Shown: one piece after another, positions 52,906 to 60,289 of the stretch
Position numbering within the stretch: the stretch's first letter is position 1
How the letters are laid out: every line of letters starts with the position of its first letter
Source of the DNA: JAAYTD01 sp964472015
GTDB lineage: Bacteria; Bacteroidota; Ignavibacteria; Kapaibacteriales; UBA2268
NCBI GenBank assembly: GCA_964472015.1
Contig: CAYYIP010000010.1
Coordinates: 9,552 to 73,551 of the forward strand
DNA: 64,000 nucleotides
Direction of reading: 5' to 3'
Notes under the pieces: model-generated
What the model saw: the letters and a program-made list of their open reading frames with translations, nothing else
Database searches by the model: none
Told to the model about the DNA's origin: nothing
Program-made: the position numbers and the translations under genes

Positions 52906-54312
52906 ATGTTTAAATTAGATACGATTATTTCACTTGCAAAAAGGCGAGGCTTTGTTTTTCAATCTTCTGAAATCTATGGTGGTATTAATGGATGCTGGGA
53001 TTATGGACCAATGGGAGTTGAATTATTATTAAATATAAAAAACGCGTGGTGGCGTGAGATGACATCTCGTGACAATATTGAGGGACTTGATGCATCTATT
53101 TTGATGCATCCAAAAGTATGGGAAGCCTCAGGGCATCTTACTCAATTTTCAGATCCTATGATAGATAATAAGATAAGTAAAGCAAGATATAGAGCTGATA
53201 ATCTTATTGAAGATTTTATTGAAAAATTACGTAAAAAAAACAAGTTAGAACTTGCAATTGAATGTGAAAAAAAACTTGAAGACGCACAAACGCCGTATGA
53301 TTTCTATAAAATTATTATTGATTATGGAATTAATGATCCTGTATCTGGTACGGCAGATTGGACGGAAGTACGTAATTTTAATTTAATGTTCAAAACATTT
53401 ATAGGACCTTTAGACGATTCCGCTTCTACTATATATTTAAGGCCAGAATCAGCACAAGGGATATTTGTTAATTTTAAAAATGTTATGGAATGTGGACGTC
53501 AAAAAGTACCTTTTGGGATTGCTCAAATAGGGAAAGCGTTTCGTAATGAAATTAATACTAAAAATTTCTTATTTAGGACACGTGAATTTGAACAAATGGA
53601 AATGCAATTTTTCATAAAACCGGGAGAAGAGCAAGAGTGGTTTAATTATTGGCGAGAACAAAGATGGAATTGGTATATTAAGCTTGGGATAAAAGCTGAA
53701 AAATTAAAATTTAAAGAACACGAAAAATTAGCTCATTATGCTAATAATGCAGTTGATATTGAATTTGAATTTCCGTTTGGATTTGGTGAAATTGAAGGTA
53801 TACACTCACGTACTGATTTTGATCTTACTGCACATCAAAAATTATCAGGTAAAAAATTAGAATATATTGATACGGTAACAAAAGATAGGTTTGTGCCTTA
53901 TGTTATAGAAACATCAGGTGGAGTTTCGCGAAGTTTAATGGCGTTTTTATGTAATGCTTATGATGAAGATGAAGTTGATGGAGAAAAACGTGTTGTTTTA
54001 CATTTTGATTCTAAATTAGCACCTATAAAACTTGGGATATTTCCGCTTGTTAATAAAGATGGAATGCCGGAAAAAGCGACTGCTATATATGAAGATATAA
54101 AAAATCATTTTAAAGTTCAGTATGATGCTTCGGGGGCTATTGGACGTAGATATAGACGACAAGATGAAATAGGAACACCGTATTGTGTTACAATTGATGG
54201 TGATACATTAACTAATAATACTGTTACTGTTAGAGAAAGAGATTCTATGAAACAAGAAATTATCAATGTAGATAATTTAAAAACATATCTTTTTGATAAT
54301 CTGAATAAATAA
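52906..54312 (+). CDS. glyQS: glycine-tRNA ligase (alpha2 type)
   Basis: A class II aminoacyl-tRNA synthetase of the dimeric (eukaryotic/archaeal-like) type used by Bacteroidota, 468 aa. The N-terminus reads LAKRRGFVFQSSEIYGGINGC then WDYGPMGVELLLNIK, motif 2 contains FRNEINTK and FLFRTREFEQMEMQFF, and motif 3 includes GGVSRSLMAFLCNAY. The C-terminal anticodon-binding domain starts near residue 370 (APIKLGIFPLVNK). No beta-subunit gene is needed. A terminator follows at 54479. Confidence 0.96.
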   Translation: MFKLDTIISLAKRRGFVFQSSEIYGGINGCWDYGPMGVELLLNIKNAWWREMTSRDNIEGLDASILMHPKVWEASGHLTQFSDPMIDNKISKARYRADNLIEDFIEKLRKKNKLELAIECEKKLEDAQTPYDFYKIIIDYGINDPVSGTADWTEVRNFNLMFKTFIGPLDDSASTIYLRPESAQGIFVNFKNVMECGRQKVPFGIAQIGKAFRNEINTKNFLFRTREFEQMEMQFFIKPGEEQEWFNYWREQRWNWYIKLGIKAEKLKFKEHEKLAHYANNAVDIEFEFPFGFGEIEGIHSRTDFDLTAHQKLSGKKLEYIDTVTKDRFVPYVIETSGGVSRSLMAFLCNAYDEDEVDGEKRVVLHFDSKLAPIKLGIFPLVNKDGMPEKATAIYEDIKNHFKVQYDASGAIGRRYRRQDEIGTPYCVTIDGDTLTNNTVTVRERDSMKQEIINVDNLKTYLFDNLNK

Positions 54313-54478
54313 AATAGATAAATATTATTTATAATACATAATAACAGTATATAATTTTAAAATTCATTCTTTTATTATATTAATTATAATAATTATTTAT
54401 ATAATTATAATAATAGGGATATGCAATATTATTTTAATTTAAATAGATTTTAATTTAAATAGAAAAAAGATTTGAAAT

Positions 54479-54511
54479 AAAAAACGAGTACATTTAATGT
54501 ACTCGTTTTTT
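54479..54511. terminator. terminator between glyQS and the FGE-like array
   Basis: A perfect 15-bp inverted repeat (AAAAAACGAGTACAT, loop TTA, and complement) with T runs on both strands separates convergent glyQS and the first FGE-like gene. Confidence 0.9.
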
Positions 54512-54540
54512 AATATATATTTATTACAAAATATAAACTA

Positions 54541-55545
54541 TTATTTTGGCAAATGTGCTACAAGTCGGGCACCTGTACTACTTATAGTAATATTAGTAGT
54601 AGTCTTAGATCTAAAGAATACTGTACAATTTTTTTCTGATAATGAAAAATTTCCGCCTCGCAATATACGATTGTATAGTTTTCCACCTTGATGTTTATTT
54701 ACAAACGGGTCTTTTTCTGTTGGGAAATTATCATAATTTTCATTCCAAAAATCAAAACACCATTCTGAAACATTCCCTGTCATATCAAAAATACCTAATG
54801 AATTAGGTGCTTTTGTTTTTGTAGGATGTGTCTTTTTTTCTTTTTCTGGTACACCATCTTCAGAAGTATATTCATACCAAGCTACATTATCTATATTATT
54901 ACTTCCACTATATATGTAATTATCTTTATTTTTACCACCTCTTGCTGCATATTCCCATTCAGCTTCTATTGGTATTCTAAACCCATTTTTAGACATATTC
55001 ATTTTTACTGCTTCCCAAGTACTATCTTGTCCATAATAGGGTATTGTACCCCATCTATCAGTATTTGTTGTTCCTTTTATAGTATATACGGGTTCTAATC
55101 CTACTTTTTCACTTAATTTATTGCAAAATACTAGTAACTCGTAAAAATTTATACTTTCTACAGGCCTCTGTAAATTAATACCATAGTCTACACCATCTGT
55201 TAATCCATTATGTGTACTTGGATTTTTTCCCATTACTTTTAACCATAGTTCCTGTGTTATTTCAGTTTCACACATCCAAAAATCACTTAATTGTGTTAAA
55301 TGTTCTGGTTTTGTATTATCGCTGCTATTATCACCCATAATATATGTTCCACCTTCTACGTAAACCATATTAAATCTAATATTATCAACGTTTATGCTCT
55401 TAGTTATGAACGTTTTTATATTTGGATTATAAATATTGTTATTAGTATTATTATCAGAACAGTTAGTTATGAATAATGTAAAAATAATCAAACATATAAT
55501 TCCAATTATATATTTTCTTTTTTTATCAAAATAAATACTTTTCAT
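54541..55545 (-). CDS. FGE-sulfatase-domain lipoprotein, copy 1 (intact)
   Basis: A 334-aa lipoprotein with lipobox LFITNC (Cys about residue 29). The FGE/SUMF1-type C-type-lectin fold is clear: MVYVEGGTYIMGD, ETEITQELWLKVMGKNP, RPVESINFYELLVFCNKLS, GFRIPIEAEWEYAARGG, APNSLGIFDMTGNVSEWCFD and the end RILRGGNFS...GARLVAHLPK. The paired catalytic cysteines of true formylglycine-generating enzymes are absent, so it is probably a binding rather than oxidase protein. The first of three tandem copies; the only one without a broken frame. Its N-terminal coding sequence and flanks are nearly identical to copies 2 and 3. Confidence 0.88.
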   Translation of the reverse strand: MKSIYFDKKRKYIIGIICLIIFTLFITNCSDNNTNNNIYNPNIKTFITKSINVDNIRFNMVYVEGGTYIMGDNSSDNTKPEHLTQLSDFWMCETEITQELWLKVMGKNPSTHNGLTDGVDYGINLQRPVESINFYELLVFCNKLSEKVGLEPVYTIKGTTNTDRWGTIPYYGQDSTWEAVKMNMSKNGFRIPIEAEWEYAARGGKNKDNYIYSGSNNIDNVAWYEYTSEDGVPEKEKKTHPTKTKAPNSLGIFDMTGNVSEWCFDFWNENYDNFPTEKDPFVNKHQGGKLYNRILRGGNFSLSEKNCTVFFRSKTTTNITISSTGARLVAHLPK

Positions 55546-55609
55546 ATTTTCCTCTGTTTGATTTTAATTAAAAAATAAATAGTTTATTTATAATAAAAAA
55601 GTATATTTA

Positions 55610-56616
55610 TTATTTTGGTAAACGTGCTACAATACGTGCACCGAGATGATAGAATATAATTTTAGGAGCTATCGATCCTCTATCAAATATATTAAGTGAA
55701 TGCAAACAACTGCCCCCTCGTCTTATACGATAATTAGTTTTGTTATTTTTTGCAACAGGATCTTTACTGGTTGGAAAATTATCATAATTTCCATGATAAA
55801 TATCAAAACAAAATTCTTCAACATTCCCTGTCATATCATAAATACCTAAAGAATTAGGTGCTTTTGTTCGTACAGTGTGAGTTTGGCGAATAACTACAAA
55901 TTTATTGTTATTGGTATTTTGAGTAGGTATTTCACTATTGTCGTAATACCAACCTACAATATCTATATTATTACTTCCACTAAATATGTAATTATCTTTA
56001 TTTTTACCACCTCTTGCTGCATATTCCCATTCAGCTTCTGTTGGTATTCTAAACCCATTTTTAGACATATCCATTTTCACAGAATCCCAAATAGCATTAT
56101 TCTCTTTAGGTATTGTTTCCCAATCATCAGTATTTGTTGTGCCATTTATAGTATATACTGGTTCTAATCCTACTTTTTTACTTAACTTATTACAGAATAC
56201 TAGTAAATCGTAAAAACTTATACTTTCTACAGGTCGTTTTAAATTAAGGTCATAATTATAAAGCCATCTTTTACTCCATGAAATTTACTTGGGAATTTAT
56301 CCATTATTTTTAACCATAATTCCTGTGTTATTTCAGTTTCTCCCATCCAAAAATCACTTAAATTTACTAAATGCACTGGTTTTGTTCTTTCTCTATTATT
56401 ATCACCCATCATAAATGTTCCACCCTCTACATAAACCATACTAAAATTTATATCTTCAACGGTTATAAATTTACTTTGAATATTTTTTATATTTGGATTA
56501 TAAACATTGTTATTAGTATTATTATCAGAACAGTTAGTTATGAATAATGTAAAAATAATCAAACATATAATTCCAATTATATATTTTCTTTTTTTATCAA
56601 AATAAATACTTTTCAT
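55610..56616 (-). pseudogene. FGE-sulfatase-domain lipoprotein, copy 2 (frameshifted)
   Basis: The first part (56616-56239) encodes 125 aa including the same lipoprotein signal and MVYVEGGTFMMGD, then runs into a wrong frame (GFIIMTLI, stop). In another frame the protein continues as NYDLNLKRPVES through to GARIVARLPK at 55610. Against copy 3, TTTATAATTAT replaces TTTAATTAT near 56254-56262, a 2-nt insertion, so a single indel breaks it. The variable tail reads RRGGSCLHSLNIFDRGSIA before GARIVARLPK. A sequencing error cannot be excluded. Confidence 0.82.
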
Positions 56617-56680
56617 ATTTTCCTCTGTTTGATTTTAATTAAAAAATAAATAGTTTATTTATAATAAAAAAGTATATTTA

Positions 56681-57700
56681 TTATTTTGGTAAACGTGCTA
56701 CAATACGTGCACCAATATAACTACTTTGTACAATTATAAAAGGAATAACAGACGATCTATAAGTTATATTTGATCCTGTGAAAGATGAGTTATAATAGCC
56801 CCCTCGTCTTACATGTTTTTTTGCTTCACTTTGATTTTCAGTTACAAACGGGTCTTTACTGGTTGGAAAATTATCATAATTTCCATTCCAAACATCAAAA
56901 CAAATCTCTTCAACATTCCCTGTCATATCATAAATACCTAATGAATTAGGTGCTTTTGTTCGTACAGTATGGGGTTGTATTTTATTTTCAAAAACTTTTG
57001 TAATGGTATTTTAAGTAGATATTTCACTATTTCCTTCATACCAAGCTACATTATCTATATTATTACTTCCACTATATAAATAATTATCTTTATTTTTCCC
57101 TCCTCTTGCTGCATATTCCCATTCAGCTTCTGTTGGTAATCTAAACCCATTTTTAGACATATCCATTTTCACAGAATCCCAACTAGCATTATTCTCTTTA
57201 GGTATTGTTCCCCAATCATCAGTATTTGTTGTCCCTTTTATAGTATATACTGGTTCTAATCCTACTTTTTTACTTAGCTTATTACAGAATACTAGTAACT
57301 CGTAAAAACTTATATTTTCTACTGGTCGCTGTAAATTAATACCATAATTAAAGCCGGCTTTTATTCCATTATGTATACTTGGATTTTCTCCTATTACTTT
57401 TTTCCATAATTCCTGTGTTATTTCAGTTTCACCCATCCAAAAATTACTTAAATTTGCTAAATGCTCTGGTTTTGTATCATTTTTGCTATTATCACCCATC
57501 ATAAATGTTCCGCCCTCTACATAAACCATATTAAACCTAGTATTATCAACGTTTATATTCTTAAGTATTCCTATATTTGGATTATAAACATTGTTGTTAG
57601 TATTATTATCAGAACAGTTAGTTATGAATAATGTAAAAATAATCAAACATATAATTCCAATTATATGTTTTCTTTTTTTATCAAAATAAATACTTTTCAT
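56681..57700 (-). pseudogene. FGE-sulfatase-domain lipoprotein, copy 3 (in-frame stop)
   Basis: Residues 1-229 (57700-57011) are intact and end at EIST followed by TAA (complement of 57011-57013). The same frame continues without a shift: 84 nt downstream comes MTGNVEEICFD and the rest to the end at 56681. Copy 2 has CAA (Gln) at this codon, so a single C-to-T change gives the stop. The tail is RRGGYYNSSFTGSNITYRS... GARIVARLPK. It may be a dead gene or be read through; nothing in the sequence shows recoding. Confidence 0.82.
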
Positions 57701-57843
57701 ATTTTTCTCCGTTTGATTTTAATTAAAAAAATTAAATAGTATTGTATTTATATTTATAAAGAATATAGAACTAAAATATAGCATAATATTTTTTATATGT
57801 TAATATATATTATTAAATTTATAACAAAACAATATATAATTAA

Positions 57844-58662
57844 CTATTCTAAATTAGTTTTTTCAGATTGTTTTTTAACAATATAGTTTTTATATAAGTT
57901 TTCTATTTTTAATTTATATTTTCCATCAGGGAATAATTTATTATATGTATTAATAGTCATATTTGCTTCATCGTATCTATCTAATAAAAATAGCGATTCT
58001 ATTTTTCCATAAATTGAAGGTTCCAAAAAAGAGGTATCATCATAATTATTTATTATAATATCATAATAAATTAAAGAAGATTGGGGGCTTTCTAAAGTTC
58101 TATATAATTCTGCTGTACGGAAATCCTTTTCACCTAATTTGTCACGTAGTTCTTGTATGAACTTAGAAGCATTTTCATACATAGAATCTTGTTCAGGATA
58201 ATATAATTGGTATTCTTGGAATGTTTTTATTGCTTTTTTTGTATAATTTTGATCTAGGTCATAAATAGGAGATAGTAAATATTGTGCATAACCACTTTTA
58301 TATAAAGAAATTTTTTGATATTCACTTCCGGGATACATAGCCTTTAATCTACTATAATTAAAACTTGCCATTATATATTCTTTTTTGTTAAAATATATTT
58401 CAGCTATATAGAATTGTGCATCATCGGCATAATTACTAGCAGGATATTGTAGCTTTATCATATCAAAAAACGTTTGTGCATCTATATAATTTTTTTTATT
58501 AAATAAGCGGACACCTTCATTAAAAGCCTCTTCTGCATTTTTTGCTTCAAAAGGTTTTAAATTAGAACACGAAGGTAATATTAAATTAAATGATATTATT
58601 AAAGCAAATAAAATTAAGTTATATATTATTTTATTTATGATTTTTAAAAAATTATTTTTCAT
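57844..58662 (-). CDS. bamD: outer membrane assembly lipoprotein BamD
   Basis: BamD is the TPR lipoprotein of the beta-barrel assembly machinery. The signal peptide ends in lipobox ILPSC (about residue 32). TPR helices follow: AEEAFNEGVRLFNKKNYIDA, FDMIKLQYPASNYADDAQFYIAE, then ASFNYSRLKAMYPGSEYQKISLYKSGYAQY, characteristic of BamD, and later repeats to about residue 255. Length 272 aa is normal. A TATTTTTG box lies at the complement of 58704-58697, about 35 nt upstream of the start. It is monocistronic. Confidence 0.93.
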   Translation of the reverse strand: MKNNFLKIINKIIYNLILFALIISFNLILPSCSNLKPFEAKNAEEAFNEGVRLFNKKNYIDAQTFFDMIKLQYPASNYADDAQFYIAEIYFNKKEYIMASFNYSRLKAMYPGSEYQKISLYKSGYAQYLLSPIYDLDQNYTKKAIKTFQEYQLYYPEQDSMYENASKFIQELRDKLGEKDFRTAELYRTLESPQSSLIYYDIIINNYDDTSFLEPSIYGKIESLFLLDRYDEANMTINTYNKLFPDGKYKLKIENLYKNYIVKKQSEKTNLE

Positions 58663-58972
58663 AATTTTATTTTTGATGTTTTTAAATATAATGTTACAAA
58701 AATAAATATAATTTTTGTAAAAAACATTAAATTTAATTTAAGAAGTTTTTATCTTTATTTTTGATATAAAAATATTTATCAAATAAAAATGTAAAACTTG
58801 ATAGCAAGCCTCTAAATGCGTAATTTAAGGACTTGCTATTTTTAACTTTTTTAAAGCAAAAAAATAGAAATAACAAGTTTGTTAATAAAAAATTAATAAA
58901 AAAAGTATTATATTTATATACAATTAGGAATAATATTAAAATAAAAAATAAAGCAGGGGAGAAAATAGATTT
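58663..58972. other. spacer between bamD and the Panacea gene, with possible small RNA
   Basis: There is no ORF of note. A minus-strand TATTTTTG box serves bamD. On the plus strand a TATTTTTG box (58757-58764) is followed by a hairpin at 58802-58840 (ATAGCAAG/CTTGCTAT with extra inner pairs) and TTTTTAACTTTTTTT, which would make a transcript of roughly 85 nt. The hairpin is less A/T-rich than its flanks. The rest is plain A/T-rich sequence. Confidence 0.35.
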
Positions 58973-59046
58973 ATGGAAGAAATAAAAAGTCTAAAAAAAT
59001 AGACGCTGTTATAATAGCAGATTATATTTTAAAATATTACGGACCA
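58956..59046 (+). promoter_or_regulatory. Shine-Dalgarno, ATG and A7 slippery site of the Panacea gene
   Basis: GGGGAG (about 58956-58961) precedes an ATG at 58973. The frame reads MEEIKSLKK and stops at TAG (59000-59002) immediately after a run of seven A (58993-58999), the classic A AAA AAA slip heptamer. A -1 slip gives ATA GAC GCT and enters the Panacea frame 16 codons before its first internal ATG, adding IDAVIIADYILKYYGP, which is typical family N-terminus. The fusion would be about 173 aa. Confidence 0.6.
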
Positions 59047-59493
59047 ATGTCCCATCTAAAATTACAAAAATTATTGTTTTATTGTGATGCATATCATCTT
59101 GCATATTTTGGAGAAGAACTTATAAATGATAATTTCGAAGCTTGGATGCACGGCCCGGTATGTAGGAGAGTTTTTGATGAATTAAAAGGTAGTTCAGCTT
59201 TATATTCTGATGTAGGATATGAAAATAAAAAAGGGAAAAAAGATCCAATGATTGAATTTAAAAAACTAACTTCAATACAACAAGAACTAATTACTGATAT
59301 TCTAGAACAACTTTCTACTTGGACAGGAACAGAATTAGAAGCTGCTACGCATAATGAGACTCCTTGGAAGGAAGCGCATAAAGGATATGGCGTTGCAGAT
59401 AGATGCACCGAATTAATTTCAAAAAATACAACACGAGAATTTTATAAAAAGGATTTAAATGAGTTCTACTATAAAGCAGAAGAAGAAAATTAA
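59047..59493 (+). CDS. Panacea-domain (SocA/DUF4065-like) antitoxin-type protein
   Basis: The internal ATG gives 148 aa: MSHLKLQKLLFYCDAYHLAY, then FEAWMHGPVCRRVFDELKG and TPWKEAHKG, the pattern of the Panacea domain, which in known toxin-antitoxin pairs is the antitoxin and can neutralise unrelated toxins. Sixteen conserved residues encoded just upstream in the same frame are cut off from a start codon by an A7 run and stop (see the preceding entry), so the true product may be longer via frameshifting or slippage. A small ORF overlaps the 3' end. Confidence 0.82.
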   Translation: MSHLKLQKLLFYCDAYHLAYFGEELINDNFEAWMHGPVCRRVFDELKGSSALYSDVGYENKKGKKDPMIEFKKLTSIQQELITDILEQLSTWTGTELEAATHNETPWKEAHKGYGVADRCTELISKNTTREFYKKDLNEFYYKAEEEN

Positions 59494-59620
59494 AAAACAA
59501 AAGAAATCAAAAAAAGATATTATTGATAATGATAATTGTAAAATATCTTTTGAATATTTTAACGATTCTCAAGATTATGCTTCTCATTTTGAAGATTGGG
59601 AAGAAAAAAATATTAAGTAA
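59459..59620 (+). CDS. small overlapping ORF downstream of the Panacea gene
   Basis: A 53-aa ORF that starts 35 nt before the Panacea stop, in another frame, with AGGA 5 nt before its ATG. The N-terminal half is very basic (many Lys-Lys pairs); the C-terminal half is acidic (FEYFNDSQDYASHFEDWEEKN). No family is recognised. Position and overlap fit a translationally coupled partner, possibly the toxin or a remnant of it. The highly charged composition could also arise by chance in A-rich DNA. Confidence 0.45.
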   Translation: MSSTIKQKKKIKKQKKSKKDIIDNDNCKISFEYFNDSQDYASHFEDWEEKNIK

Positions 59621-59685
59621 AATGTTAGAAACTTTAAGGGGGTGTTGTTGGTCATATTGTTAGAAATATATTTTATATTGTATTT

Positions 59686-59982
59686 TTAGATACAGAACAT
59701 AATTTTTATTTCTTTTCTATATTCTTTTAAGATATTCCAAAAATTTTCTTCACCTACAAATTCAGCAAGCAAAACAATATATCTATAAGGAACATAACCA
59801 GATTTTTTTGCTCGTTTTTCCCAATTTGTAAACAAATTATATTTAATACCTATAAAGGTGAAAAAATCCATTTGTTTATAATCTAACTTCTCTAATATAT
59901 ATTTAGCTTCAATAATTCTTAAATGTATATCTGCTAAATTGCCAGCTTCTAAATCGTCTTGTAAAAATATATCAATATCCAT
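59686..59982 (-). CDS. hypothetical protein, 98 aa
   Basis: A predicted 98-aa protein: acidic N-terminus (MDIDIFLQDDLEAGNLADIHLRI), a middle with AKYILEKLDYKQMDFFTFIG and a basic WEKRAKKSGYVPYRY stretch, then helical end (FWNILKEYRKEIKIM). No family was recognised. It is preceded on the same strand by a short frame ending 2 nt before its ATG (TAA-AT-ATG), suggesting a two-gene unit. It converges on the Panacea module. Confidence 0.55.
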   Translation of the reverse strand: MDIDIFLQDDLEAGNLADIHLRIIEAKYILEKLDYKQMDFFTFIGIKYNLFTNWEKRAKKSGYVPYRYIVLLAEFVGEENFWNILKEYRKEIKIMFCI

Positions 59983-59984
59983 AT

Positions 59985-60086
59985 TTATTTAAAACAACTT
60001 TTTAAAAAATCAGCTGTTGATTGTGTTTCAGTTGTTTGACAACTGTTTTCTTCCAACTGCTTATAAAATTTTTCTTTTGTTAACAC
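59985..60086 (-). pseudogene. possible remnant ORF upstream of the 98-aa gene
   Basis: A minus-strand frame from about 60152 to the stop at 59985-59987 encodes a 55-residue stretch with no ATG; a GTG at 60086 would give 33 aa (MLTKEKFYKQLEENSC...ADFLKSCFK). The reading extends upstream across a seven-C tract (complement of 60128-60134). It may be a truncated gene or a gene using a rare start. Confidence 0.25.
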
Positions 60087-60127
60087 TTTGTTATACTTAT
60101 TTATTAAAACATTAGATATATTAAATA

Positions 60128-60134
60128 GGGGGGG
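60128..60134. repeat. G7 homopolymer in an otherwise A/T-only region
   Basis: Seven consecutive G on the plus strand, in spacer DNA with almost no other G or C. It lies inside the open but start-less frame of the minus strand. Such tracts are prone to slippage. Confidence 0.6.
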
Positions 60135-60178
60135 AATTAAAAAATTAATATATTAAATATTAAACAAATATTTTTTAG

Positions 60179-60186
60179 TATATTTG
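60179..60186 (+). promoter_or_regulatory. possible -7 box TATATTTG of the peptide transporter gene
   Basis: TATATTTG at about 100 nt upstream of the POT ATG. No matching -33 box was found. The 300-bp spacer from 59996 otherwise holds only the remnant frame and G7 tract. Confidence 0.3.
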
Positions 60187-60289
60187 TAGTTTAAATATTT
60201 TTAAGTTATTTATATTTGAATATAATAACTTTTGATAATAACATTTAATTATGACTAAAAACATATAAATACTAAAAAAGACAAAAATT

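Noticed and set aside
55877..56167. Plus-strand ORFs opposite the FGE array
   Set aside because: They repeat in each copy simply because the sense genes are duplicated; rich in Ile/Tyr/Ser from reverse-complement codons.
54541..57700. A true sulfatase-maturing formylglycine-generating enzyme
   Set aside because: The paired active-site cysteines near the C-terminus are absent in all three copies, and the proteins are lipoproteins; only the fold is shared.
54541..57700. A diversity-generating retroelement in the window
   Set aside because: No reverse transcriptase, template repeat or IMH-like element is visible, and the loops differ in length; kept only as a hypothesis to test genome-wide.
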